64,000 nucleotides of DNA, taken from positions 6,510,001 through 6,574,000 of the forward strand of contig NZ_CP094526.1 of the NCBI RefSeq assembly GCF_029910095.1, in the 5' to 3' direction. Source of the stretch: Bradyrhizobium sp. ISRA464. GTDB lineage: Bacteria; Pseudomonadota; Alphaproteobacteria; Rhizobiales; Xanthobacteraceae. Position 1 is the first letter of the stretch. Each line of letters opens with the position of its first letter. The notes under the pieces were generated by a model, which worked only from the letters and a program-made list of their open reading frames with translations, searched no databases and was not told where the DNA came from. Shown here one piece after another: positions 40,484 to 50,266 of this stretch. A program made the position numbers and the translations under genes.

Positions 40484-40650
40484 GTTTCGCTCCTCATGGC
40501 ATCGCTGCTGGCGTAGCGCCTCAGGCTTAGATCATTTTCGTATTTGCCTTTCGCGCTTATCATCTTTTGAGCTTGCTGGTGCGACTTGAGCCCCATAGGA
40601 TGAGCGCTGTTATGGTCTTTGGCATTACATTCACCGGCCAAAAATCCTCC
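40484..40650. repeat. Dispersed repeat, copy A
   Basis: About 165 bases starting gtttcgctcctcatggcatc and containing ccataggatgagcgctg and cggccaaaaa. It matches 49881-50053 in the same orientation over its whole length with many substitutions and small indels. No coding capacity is evident. It could be the end of an unidentified mobile element or a mobilised regulatory segment. Confidence 0.65.
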
Positions 40651-41203
40651 TCGCCTCAAGCTAGAGCAGTCCCCGATCAGGTTGGTTGGTATCCAGCGGC
40701 GGCGAAGTAGTTGGCGCATTCGTGCGGCGTGAAGCGGTCGAGGCGGTGTCCGATTGCGTTCCACAAGCCTTCGACGCTCTGCGGCGGCGCGCAGCAGCGC
40801 TTTCAGCTTGGCGAAGGCGTTCTCTATCGGATTGAAGTCGGGACTGTAGGGGCGGCAGATAGAGGAGTTTTGCGCCAGCAGCTTCGATCGCTGCGGGCAC
40901 GCCTGCGCCTTTGTGGCTGCCGAGATTGTCCATGACGACGATGTCGCCTTCCCGCAATTCTGGAACGAGCACGTGATCGACATAGGCCCGGAAGGCGAGG
41001 CCATTGATGGGCCCATCGAGTACCATCGGTGCGACCATACCCGACAGGCGCAGGCCTGCAACGAAGGTCGTTGTCTTCCGGTGGCCGTGCGGAATGGAGA
41101 CCCGCAGCCGCTCGCCGCAGGGTGCGCGCCCGCGCGCGCGCGCCATGTTGGTCGATGCCCATGGGTGAGTAGGCCGGGCGATTTCCGTCCCCTGCCTCTC
41201 GCA

Positions 41204-41237
41204 GAACGGTGCGTGAGCCTCTCGGTTCACACCGCTC
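41204..41237 (-). ncRNA. Group II intron domain V
   Basis: Read on the minus strand it begins gagcggtgtgaacc and folds back with ggctcacgcaccgttc around a GAGA loop, 34 bases in all with an AGC catalytic triad near the 5' side. This is the most conserved part of group II introns. It lies just after the maturase stop codon, as expected. Confidence 0.88.
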
Positions 41238-41240
41238 CCG

Positions 41241-42474
41241 TCAGTTGAACGTGGCCGTTCCGAACAACTTCCAGCGTACGAACAGCTCCGCATTGTCCCG
41301 AGCCAGCTTTCGCAAGAACAGCGAAGCACCGGTTTTGTGGAGCCGGAAGCGCTTGTACTTTCGCATGATCCACCCCTTCAGCTTCTGATTGACGTAGTCG
41401 ACCAGGGAGAACAGCGCTGAACGGCTGAATCGACCGTAATAACCTATCCACCCCCGGAGGAGCGGATTGATCTGTTGGGCAATCTCAGCCAGCGTCCCCG
41501 GCGTTTGCCGGGGAATGTGCAAGCTTCGGATCGTTGCTCGCATGGCCTTCAAAGCTGTCGGACTGAGCGCCGGGGTGTATCCACAAAAGAATCCCTTCCG
41601 TTGTGACGTTGCCACCTGCCGCGAAAGTCAAACTTGACCCTTGGATACGTTCGCCGACGCCTGTTGTCCTTTGCAATAGACGATCTGCGTCTTTGTCAGG
41701 TGCATCTGAAGTCCGCACACCTCCAACCTCGCTTGAAGCTCCGCCCTAATGGCCTCTGCTTCGTCCGGCTGTGCACCAGTCCGTCGTCAGCATATCGACA
41801 CCAAGGGAGGTCGGGATGTGTCCGCGCCATCCAGAGATCGAACGTATAATGCAGGAACAGGTTGACTAGTATTGGGCTGATGACGCCCCCTTGCGAGGTT
41901 GCGCAGCTCCGCTCAACAAGCTCCCCGTCCTTTTCAATTGACGCCATCAGCTACCTTTCGATGTAGAGCAGCGCCCATCTGCATTGTACGTGTTTCCAGA
42001 CCGCCTTCAGCAGAAGATCATGCGGAAGATTGTCAAACAGCCCTTTGATGTCGAACTCCAGAACCCAATCATATTTCCAGCACCGCTGACGCGTGACCCC
42101 CACGGCGTCCGGAGCCGATTTTCCTGGCCTGTATCCGTAGGAGTCCTGCAGAAAGATGGATTCCAGTTCGGGCTCATCATCTGTTTGACCACCATCTGCG
42201 CGATCCGATCGCAGATAGTGGGCACACCTAAAATCCTTTCGCCGCCAGTCTTCTTTGGAATGGAGACAGCACGCACCGGTGGTGGAAAGTAGGTCCCTGA
42301 CGACATGCGATTCCAGATCTAGTAGAGATCCCCTGCAAGATCTGTCTCGAACATCTCCAAGGTTCGTCCGTCCACGCCGGCCGCTCCGCGATTAGATTTG
42401 ACCGCCTTGTACGCTTCGTACACTCGCCGCTTATCTATCGAGAACGGCTTGTTTGTCGCACTGTTCGAAGTCAT
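41241..42474 (-). pseudogene. ltrA: Group II intron reverse transcriptase/maturase, broken
   Basis: From ATG 42474 it reads TNKPFSIDKRRVYEAYKAVK, SNRGAAGVDGRTLEMFETDL and AGDLY, then a TAG where relatives have Lys. It continues IWNRMSSGTYFPPPVRAVSI, PKKTGGERILGVPTICDRIA, VERSCATSQGGVISPILVNL, WCRYADDGLVHSRTKQ (the polymerase YADD box) and PTALKAMRATIRSLHI. The C-terminal maturase part is INPLLRGWIGYYGRFSRSAL, ending at 41241. Besides the stop there are several frameshifts, so it could only splice or move with help from another maturase. Confidence 0.88.
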
Positions 42475-42681
42475 CCTGTTTCCAAATGGTTCAAGAGTGC
42501 CGATTCCGAGGTGATGGTGCGCACCGTACCGACTTGATGGCGCGCAGCGTTCCGAAATGATCGCGCGCAGCATTCCGAGCATTGTCCGCGCAGCATTCCG
42601 ATTTGATCGCGCGCAGTTTCGGATGGTGTGAGGCCCGATCGTTGGGCCATTTCTCCGGCTGGAAGCAGCTGGTAGGATTGG

Positions 42682-44210
42682 ATGCCGACGAGAAGGGTTA
42701 TCATGCGCCAGGTGCGCGAGATTGTGAGGCTGAGCCTTGAGGCTGGGCTCTCGACGCGCGTGGTTGGCGAGCGCGTCGGCATCGGGCCGACGACGGTACG
42801 TGACACACTGAAGCGGTTTGCGCGCGCGGGCCTGGTATGGCCAGTCCCGGAAGCGATAAGCGACGCCGAGCTGGAGCAACGGCTGTACGGGGTGCCCGGC
42901 GTGAAGCCGGGTCGCCGCAAGGTGGCAGAGCCTGACTGGTCCGTTATTGCCCGCGAGCTCAAGCGCAAGCATGTGACCTTGCAGGTGCTGTGGGACGAGT
43001 ACATTGCAGAGCATCCGGACGTGCACCGGTACAGCCGCTTCTGTGACTTGTTCCACAACTGGGAAGGCCGGCTGCCGCTGGTGATGCGCCAGCACCACGG
43101 CGGGGCTAGAAATTGTTTGTCGACTATGCCGACGACACAGTGCCGGTGGTTGACCGTAAGACTGGCGAGGTGCGTGACGCGCACATCTTCGTCGCGGTCA
43201 TGGGCGCATCCAGCCTGTCGTTCGCGCTGGCGACGTGGACCGAGCAGCTCGGCGACTGGATCGCGGGACATAACGCGGCCTACAGCTTTTTTGGCGGCGC
43301 GACCCAACTGCTGGTGCCCGACAACGCCAAGGTCGCGGTGATCAAGGCCTGCCTCTATGACCCTATGGACAACCGCAGCTACAGCGATATGGCGCAGCAT
43401 TACGGCGATTTTGCCGGCACGGCCGCGTCGCCCGAGAGATAAGGCGAAAGTTGAGGCCTGCGTCGGAATCATCGAGCGCTGGCTGCTGGGGCGGCTGCGC
43501 AACCGGACCTTTTACAGCTTGGCCGAGCTCAACGGTGCGATCGCCGAGTGGCTGGCCAAGCTCAATGACGGACGGGTGCTGCGCCAGTATGGCCGCCAGC
43601 TGTTCGAGGAAATTGATGCGCCGAATCTTAAGCCGCTACCCGGCGAACCGTGGGTCCATGCCGAATGGCGTCGCTGCCGGGTCGGGCTCGACTATCACGT
43701 CGAGATCGAACGATACTACTACTCGGTGCCCTATCGCTTCGTCCGTCGCGAGGTAGAAGCGCGGATCTGTGCGCGAACGATTTAAATCTTCCTGGGGGCG
43801 AGCGTATCGCCGCGCACATGCGCGGCAGCGGCAACGGGCGGCACACGACGATCAGCGCCCACATGCCTTCCAGCCACCGGCGCTATGGCAAGTGGACGCC
43901 GGCAAAGATCCGCAGCGAGGCAACCCGGATCGGCCCGATGCCGCGCTTGCTGGTCGACCGGATCATCGAGGATCGGCCGCATCCCGAACAGGGTTATCGT
44001 TCGTGCCTGGGGATCATCCGGCTTGAGAAGCGCTTTGGCGCCGAGCGCCTCGAGGCGGCCGCGCTGCGCGCGATTGAGATCCAGGCTCGCAACTACCCAA
44101 GCGTCAAATCGATCCTCGAGAAGGGGCTGGATCGTGTTGCAACGCCCGCGTCCCCCGAGGGCGAGCCGATCATACACAACAACATCAGAGGCTCGGACTA
44201 TTACCACTAA
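42682..44210 (+). pseudogene. istA: IS21 transposase IstA, frameshifted
   Basis: From ATG 42682 it reads RRVIMRQVREIVRLSLEAG, TVRDTLKRFARAGLVWPVPE and KRKHVTLQVLWDEYIAEHPD. After shifts near 43115, 43430 and 43785 it continues KLFVDYADDTVPVVDRKTGE (first Asp), [20 protein letters not shown] (second Asp), [20 protein letters not shown] (Glu), [20 protein letters not shown] and RYGKWTPAKIRSEATRIGPM. All functional motifs are present; three or four single-base indels break the frame. Confidence 0.88.
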
Positions 44211-44221
44211 TAGGGAAGAAA

Positions 44222-44958
44222 ATGCTGACACACCCCACGCTCCACTTGCTTACCCAGCTCGGCCTTACCGGCATGGCCGAAGCTTTTAAGAGCCTCGCCG
44301 ACAACGAGGAGGTCCATGGTCTCGCTCACGCCGAATGGTTGGCGTTGCTGCTGGACCATGAAGCGACCTGGCGTAACAACCGGCGCCTGGCGCTTCGTCT
44401 TCGCAAGGCAAAGCTGCGTCATCATGCGTGCCCGAGGATATCGACTACCGCGCCCCCCGTGGGCTCGACCGCCGCTTGTTCGACATGCTGCTCAAGGGAG
44501 ACTGGATCAAGAACCACGAGAATTGCGCCGTTGTCGGGCCGACTGGCGTCGGGAAAAGCTGGCTTGGCTGTGCGCTTGGTCACAAGGCCTGCCGGGACAA
44601 CCACTCTGTACTTTACACCCGGCTGCCGCGGTTGTTCGAACTGGACCTTGCCCGGGGCGACGGCCGACTCGCCTCGCGGATGAAGAGCATCGCCGCCGTC
44701 GAGCTCCTGATTTTGGACGATTGGGGCCTCCAGGCCATCGACGCCAATGCCCGGCATCATCTGCTCGAAATCCTCGAAGACCGCTACGGCCGTCGATCAA
44801 CACTCGTCACCAGCCAGCTTCCAATTGCCAAATGGCATGAGCTCATAAATGACCCAACTTACGCTGATGCCATACTTGATCGGTTGCTTCACAACGCTCA
44901 CAGGCTCGAACTGAACGGTGACTCCATGCGTCGCCCGCCGGTTCTTCCTCAGCCTTGA
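44222..44958 (+). pseudogene. istB: IS21 helper ATPase IstB, single frameshift
   Basis: Reads MLTHPTLHLLTQLGLTGMAE and AEWLALLLDHEATWRNNRRL to KLRHHA. One base is missing there compared with the copy at 23190, and the frame then continues PEDIDYRAPRGLDRRLFDML, CAVVGPTGVGKSWLGCALGH (Walker A), VELLILDDWGLQAIDANARH (Walker B), RRSTLVTSQLPIAKWHELI and ADAILDRLLHNAHRLELNGD. Restoring the one base would give a normal IstB. Confidence 0.88.
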
Positions 44959-46340
44959 TTACATCGTCGGCCCGATGAAGACCGGGACTGCAGCCCGCGA
45001 AGCTGACCGGCCGCTACGGCACTGTCGGGGGTGCGCGTCCAGTCAGCTTCGCTCCATCGAGCGACACCAGACGTGATCTCTTCGGCGGCCGCTTGACCAC
45101 GGGCTACCGATAGTGCCAATTGCCTTTAACGATCGGGGCTCACATGCGCGCGATCAGATTGGAATGCTGCGCGGCATCGGATTGGAATAGCTGCGCGCGA
45201 TCATCGGAATCCGCACAAGAGTACGACGACCTGACCCGATCCCTTCTCCGACCCATTACAGGGCCCTCAACGCTCCTACGGATCGGTCCGCCCCAGTCTC
45301 TTGCATCGGAACTCTCACCTCACGGTTGGCGCCGCTTGCGCTTTTCCCTTGGCATCAAGAGCCTGGTTCCTGCAGTTCCGCGCGAAAGCCTGTGTCCGAC
45401 TCGCGCCCTCTCTACGCCGGTCGCCGCCCGCCCGGTCCTCAGGCATCTGGCGGACTTGTCCCAGGATGACGAGACGGTCCTGGTTTTGACGATACTTGGA
45501 TTCATAACGACGCGTCCTCGGAGGGTTCACTTTCGTTCGTCTTTCGGACACTCACCTGCTCGGTTTGATCCGAACTTTTGATCCGATGCTCACCACCACG
45601 GCTCCTTACCGCAGCAGCTCGGACTGGTTTGAGACCCGCTCCTGAAAGCCGATCTCGGAGGGCCTGCCCCCATCTTTCCCGCAGCTTCACCACCGCTCTT
45701 AGTTCATGTTGAACTTCTTCCGCTGTCTGCAGCACGCTCTCTTCAATGAAGATGAGCTTGTCAGGATCGAGGCCAATCTGGCCATCGCCCCATTCTTCTC
45801 GCCTCTTCAGGACCTCCGGCCGCTCCTGCTCGGCGGCGTGTGCGGCCTTTTTTTGAGCGTGATCTTGCGACGCTGGAAGAAGCGAGACAACGCGGAGGCG
45901 CTGAACGTATGTCCATCGGCGGCAACGCTGCCTTCAATTCCTCCAATGTGCTGTCGGGCTCAGCCGCAATCAGCGCGAGGATGCGTTCAGGCTGCGCCTC
46001 GATCGCCTGCGAGCGTCGATCGCCGCCTTGTGGCTTCGGCGTCACCTCGCCGGTCTCGCGCGCTTGTGTTACCCATCTGATCGCGCTCGACACGTCCACT
46101 CGAAAGTGCGCTGCGGCCTCCCGACAGGACATGCTGTCCGCGACGGCTCCAACTACACGCTTGCGGAGATCAATCGAAAGAGGTGGCGCCGTGCCTGCCG
46201 GCCTCCTTCGCCAGCAGGCAGTTTGAATCAGAACCGGCGTGATTTGGGAATCCCAAATGCTTCAATCCGGTCGGGAACCGCCCTAGTGCGAGTTTGGCCT
46301 TGGCGCTCCATAGCTTCGGCGCATGAAGGTATCTCTCCGT

Positions 46341-47889
46341 CGGCTTTCAACTACCCACATCTTCTGGGTGACCCGATAGCGATGAAGGCGATATCTTGCA
46401 ACTTGGTCAGACGTCGCCAAACAACGATGTTTCCTGGAGGATGATCACGTGTGCGGGCGAGATAGCCGCCGAGCATGGTGATCTGCAAAAGGTAAGTTGC
46501 GAGCGTTCGGCGAAGGATGCGCGGTTTGGAACGCGCCGCATCTATGCGGTCGAGTGTTTCAATCTCCGCGGGGGTAAGGACAGTCTCGGGTCTCGCATCC
46601 GGTTGAGCGCGCGCGGACATAGTGATCCAAAAAATGCGCCAGCTGACAACCGTAATGAGAGCGAGAAGCTTCACCAGCCGCTCGGTGGTCTGCAATCTCG
46701 CGTCCTCTGCACGGCAACCAGATTCATGATCTTATGGAACATCTCGACCTTCCAGCGCAAGGCGTACCAGTCGAGCTTTTCGACGGCGGCTGCCAGATCG
46801 TCGACAGGCAAATTGGTCACGAGCTTCCAGTCGATCGGGTCACGATTCGAAGGCGGATCGACATCCAAAACATAAATATAGATGAGCGTTTGTAGCGCGT
46901 AGCGCTTTTGCTTGCCGATAGGCGGCAATGTTTTCACCGAGGCGAACTTGATCTGCAGGAAAGCAGTTTCGCCATCTTGACCGCCAGTCGCGACTCGGTG
47001 GCGGCCGGACCAAGGGACCGCGGCAACTTGAGCGAAGACGCGATGGGCCGCATTCGTCGGCGAGGGACTCGACGGTGGCTCGGCGAGCCGATTGGTCTGA
47101 ACGCGCACAAGAAACCGTGCCCCGAGAACCTGCGCCAGGCAAAAAAAGTTCGTAGATATCGCTTTCGCGATCGCCAATGTGCACACAGCGCTCGGGCGAG
47201 CCCAGAAGCGCGATGGACTGACGCAAATTCTCGAGCCAGCAATAACTTTCTTTGGTCTCGATCGGCACGCGCGTTTGGTTCAGGAGCCGCCTGAGCGCAG
47301 CCGTTGCTTTGAACTTGCTGCGGGTCCATAACTTCACCGCCGACAGGCCGAGTGGAGTCCCGCTGGTGGTGACGACCAGACTCGAATGCATCAACACGCC
47401 GCACAAGTTGCAGGCGGTGGGTTGTCCGGCTTTATAGCGCCCAGCATTGATGGTCTTTGTGTAGCCGATCTTGCCGGGCGACTCGCGACTGTAGGTGAAC
47501 TCGGTCGTATCCTGCAGGATCAGGACAGGCCCTTCGCTGGCCTTGAAACGCGCTGCAGTCGCAGCGAAATGTCCCGCCATCATGCCGTGTTCGGTGACGC
47601 GCGGATTTTCGAAAATCTATGGCCGCCTTCGTCGCAGCCCAGTCGCCGCACGCCGCCGGAACCGGCTTACCCGGCGCGGCGGAAAGCTGTCCAGCAACCG
47701 TCGTAAACGACGTTGCAAACGCTTATCGGGAAGACTCGCCGCCGCAACCTCGGCATCTTGCCAGCCGGCCGGGCCGGACTCCGATCCAACATTCATCCAT
47801 GACGCCCTAGTGATTCGGCGTCATGGACAGAATCACGCCAGATTCAGACTGGGCAAGCCCGCTCGAAGTTGTGGGTAATTGAAAGCCGG
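46341..47889 (-). mobile_element. IS4-type (IS50-like) element, copy 2, both ends present
   Basis: About 1.55 kb, bounded by the inverted repeats cggctttcaactacccaca (46341-46359) and, on the other strand, ccggctttcaattacccaca (47870-47889). It shares 46341-47543 with copy 1 at 9507-10709 almost base for base, same orientation. I could not define a target duplication. Confidence 0.85.
46351..47700 (-). pseudogene. IS4-family transposase, frameshifted (copy 2)
   Basis: Pieces read NPRVTEHGMMAGHFAATAAR, GPVLILQDTTEFTYSRES, CVHIGDRESDIYELF, then after a shift at a run of seven T (about 47145) CLAQVLGARFLVRVQTNR and YALRWKVEMFHKIM, and after a second shift QTTERLVKLLALITVVSWRI. The N-terminal DNA-binding part upstream of about 47600 is also out of frame. 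Both internal frameshifts are the same as in copy 1. Confidence 0.85.
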
Positions 47890-48173
47890 CGAAGGCCGCC
47901 TTGTGTAGTTTGCGAGGCGGCCTGAGGCATCGCGCAGACGAGGGCGCTGTGCCGGCAGATGTTTGACACCGAAGGGCGCGTTGGACAACGCGCGTCATGG
48001 GCGGTGAATACTCCCCAATTATGGGCATCGAAAATTCCCTACCTGGCATCCCAGCCTGAAGGGGCCGCGGCGCGTAGGCCCCACATATCGGAGCGCTGCG
48101 GACCCAAGTATATCGCCCGCGGTCTCGAACCACCCGCCTACGGGCCACGGCAGGCTGGTCGGCCTGGCAAGCT
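47890..48173. other. No gene seen
   Basis: About 285 bases between the IS4 end and an IS21 end. The composition looks like mobile-element debris, but I cannot assign it. Confidence 0.45.
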
Positions 48174-48326
48174 CGCGTCCAGTCAGCTTCGCTCCATCGA
48201 GCGACACCAGACGTGATCTCTTCATCGGACCACGGGCTACCGATAGTGCCAATTGCCTTTAACGATCGGGCGCTTCATATGCGCGCGATCAGATTGGCAT
48301 AGTTGCGCGCGATCATCGGAATCCGC
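48174..48326. repeat. Detached right end of the IS21 element
   Basis: From gcgtccagtcagcttcgctc to ggaatccgca this matches the right end of the IS21 at about 45034-45215, including the terminal repeats gcgcgcgatcagattgg and gcgcgcgatcatcggaat. The rest of that element is gone. It joins directly into an IS256 transposase fragment. Confidence 0.82.
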
Positions 48327-48510
48327 ATCCGCCTTTATCGCGACCGACTTCGCCCAAGACAAAGCCGAAGCGGCCAGGGCTCAGTGGCGCAAGGTCGCCG
48401 ACCAGCTCCGCCCCAAGCTGCCCAAACGCCCAAGCTCGCCGCCTTCATGGATGAAGCCGAAGCCGACGTGTTCGCCGACATGAGCTTCCCGGCTCAGTAC
48501 CGGGCCAAAT
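48327..48510 (+). pseudogene. IS256-family transposase internal fragment
   Basis: Reads [33 protein letters not shown] and, after a small shift, KLAAFMDEAEADVFADMSFP, homologous to residues about 270-330 of the intact IS256 transposase at 1232-2431. The sequence begins at the IS21 end and stops abruptly at about 48510, where an acyl-CoA dehydrogenase remnant starts. Confidence 0.85.
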
Positions 48511-48514
48511 CGCG

Positions 48515-49123
48515 CCGTTGCAGAATGTTTTCGACCGGGATCTCGAGGCCCTCGAAAACCAGCTCGCGATGGCCGTCATGCTCGTCCAGCCCCATGGTCG
48601 CGATGCGCCGGTCGATCTTCCAGCCGGGCTGGTCGCGGTCGAACCGTCAGCCGTTGCGCGGATAGTGTGAGGTACGCGCGAGCAGGATGAAATGCCTCTC
48701 CTCCGCCCCTGTTGGGAACCATTTGCAGCCGCGGATCACGTACCCGTCGCCCTTTCTCGTCGCCGTGTCAGCATCATCGAAATGTCGGAGCCGCTGCCCG
48801 GATGCGGCTCGGTCATCACAAAGGCTGAACGCACTTTGCCTGCGACGATGGGCGCGATCCAACACTCCTTCTCTCGGCCGGCGTCGCCGCCATCTCCAGC
48901 ACCGTCATGTTGCCGTTGTTAGGGGCCACCAATTGAAGACCAAAGGGCCTCATAGCCCTTCGGCCCGCGCCTACGCGCTCAGTTCGTTGGCAAGGTCGAG
49001 CCGGATGTTGTCATGCGCGTCGTAGTTTGCGGGGTTCGCCTTCAGCGGCAGCAAGCGGTCCTTGACGAAGCGGACGATGCGGGCGCGGAAATCCTCCACG
49101 CGCGGCGAAACCATGAAATCCAT
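48515..49123 (-). pseudogene. Acyl-CoA dehydrogenase, N-terminal and middle remnant
   Basis: From ATG 49123 the minus strand reads MDFMVSPRVEDFRARIVRFV and KDRLLPLKANPANYDAHDN. Then, in other frames with stops and a deletion, come VRSAFVMTEPHPGSGSDISM, GYVIRGCKWFPTGAEERHFI, RIATMGLDEHDGHRELVFEG and LEIPVENILQR. This is a long-chain-type acyl-CoA dehydrogenase (resembling the ACAD10/11 group). The C-terminal domain is cut off by the IS256 fragment. It lies 37 bases after an SDR remnant on the same strand. Confidence 0.82.
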
Positions 49124-49160
49124 GTCGTTTCCTTGCTCGGTGTTGCCTAGTTCAAAGGCT

Positions 49161-49874
49161 CTAGACGAGGTGGCCGCCATCGACCGCGAGCGATGCGCCG
49201 GTGATGTAGCGGCCTACGTCGTAGGCGAACAGCAGCAACGCGCCGTCGAGATCCTCCGGCCTGTCAAGCCGGCGCTGCCGAATGCGCTTGACGAGGGCCT
49301 TGCCCGATTCGCTCTCGAAGAAGTCGCGGTTGAGGTCGGTTTCGATGTAGCCGGGACACAGCGCGTTGACACGGATGCCATAGCGTCCACTCCAGTGCGA
49401 GAGCCTCCGTGAGCCGAACCACGCCCGCCTTCGACGCGGCGTAAGAGGAGACATTGCCGGCGACGCGGTGCCCCAGAATGGAGGCAACATTGACGATCGA
49501 ACCGCCGCTGCCCTCGGCGTTCATTCCTCTTGCAGCCACCTGCGCGAGACCAGAAACACATCCTTGAGATTGGTGTCGATCACGCGGTCAAAGTCTAAGG
49601 CCGTCATCTCGAGCGCCGGCTTCGCTTCCGAGACCCCAGCATTGTGGACGAGGATGTCCGGCGCGCCGCCGGTTTCCGTAAAGGCTGCAGCAATGGATTC
49701 CGAATCGGTGACGTCGAGAGCGACGGCGGACAGCTTTCCGTCCGCGCGGGCGATCTCGGCGCAGACCTCGTCCAGTGCATCGAGCTGGCGCGCGCGCCAG
49801 AACCACGGTTGCCGGCCGAGTCCAGCGGACGCGCCGGTGACGGGAGCGGTCTTGCCGTCGAGTCTGTCGACCAT
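49161..49874 (-). pseudogene. Short-chain dehydrogenase, frameshifted with a small deletion
   Basis: From ATG 49874: MVDRLDGKTAPVTGASAGLG, then a deletion in the first Rossmann unit, ARQLDALDEVCAEIARADGK, DILVHNAGVSEAKPALEMTA, VIDTNLKDVFLVSRRWLQEE, a frameshift, GGSIVNVASILGHRVAGN, SSYAASKAGVVRLTEALALE (Tyr and Lys of the active site), another shift, GIRVNALCPGYIETDLNRD and YITGASLAVDGGHLV ending at 49161. The gene was a FabG-like SDR. It is inactive now. Confidence 0.88.
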
Positions 49875-49880
49875 TAGAGT

Positions 49881-50053
49881 GTTTCGCTCCTCATAGCACC
49901 GCTGCCGCCATAGCGCCTCAGGCTTGGATCGCTTTCGTATTTTCCTTTCGTCGCTTGCACCTTTCGAGCTTACTGATGCGACTTGACGTCTCCATAGGAT
50001 GAGCGCTGATTATGGCCTTGAGCATACTAATCGTCGGCCAAAAAGCTCTCTCT
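49881..50053. repeat. Dispersed repeat, copy B
   Basis: Begins gtttcgctcctcatagcacc and ends at cggccaaaaagctctc; it matches copy A at 40484-40650. It fills most of the gap between the start of the decayed SDR and the end of the transporter operon. The remainder, 50054-50266, shows nothing recognisable. Confidence 0.65.
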
Positions 50054-50266
50054 TTTGGCAGTGCGAATTCCGGCCTCTGGCCCTCTCCATAGCTTCGGTG
50101 CCATTAAAGACATCTCCATGTGATGTTATTCTTGGAGTCCGTTCCCGTGGCCGGCCCAGTGTGATTCTCGCAGCTAAATCACCCTGCGGTAGGCCGCCAT
50201 CCGCTAATGTCTTGCTGTGGGGACGGCTCGGCATCTACATCTGCATGACCATCAGGCACGGCGCTG

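Larger units (their letters stand above)
42497..45216 (+). mobile_element. IS21-family element with target duplication, inserted in the group II intron
   Basis: The 2720-bp element begins gtgccgattccgagg and ends cggaatccgcac, inverted terminal repeats. Just inside both ends are two or three related repeats of the type gcgcgcagcattccgattt, as usual for IS21 transposase binding. The flanks carry aaga on both sides (42493-42496 and 45217-45220). istA and istB are both present but frameshifted. A loose copy of the right end lies at 48174-48326. Confidence 0.85.
41164..45735 (-). mobile_element. Group II intron (RmInt1-like, bacterial class D), interrupted by IS21
   Basis: The 3' end lies at about 41164 (minus strand ...cctactcac next to the exon catgggcatcgacc). 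A 34-base domain V sits at 41204-41237 and a reverse-transcriptase gene at 41241-42474. The 5' ribozyme part resumes beyond the IS21, at 45217-45735, starting near gtgctgcagac. Subtracting the 2720-bp IS21 leaves about 1.85 kb, the normal size of RmInt1-type introns. The exact 5' base is uncertain by a few positions. The intron is inserted in an IS630-type transposase gene in sense orientation. Confidence 0.82.
40677..46230 (-). pseudogene. IS630-family transposase split by a group II intron
   Basis: The N-terminal half lies at about 45736-46230 on the minus strand: PPLSIDLRKRVVGAVADS, MSCREAAAHFRVDVSSAIRW and AEPDSTLEELKAALPPM, ending LDPDKLIFIEE. The C-terminal half lies at 40677-41162: [34 protein letters not shown], a frameshift, then [20 protein letters not shown] and [10 protein letters not shown] with the stop at 40677. 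The usual FIDET-W-AST motif with the first catalytic residue is exactly where the intron splits it. Both halves also carry frameshifts, so the gene would stay inactive even after splicing. Confidence 0.85.

Noticed and set aside
42497..42640. Regularly spaced repeats as a CRISPR array
   Set aside because: The repeated gcgcgcagcattccgat units are short, degenerate and confined to the IS21 ends, where they are known as transposase-binding repeats.
42471..43502. 343-aa minus-strand open frame over the IS21 left end
   Set aside because: Antisense of istA; the plus strand carries the recognisable transposase motifs.
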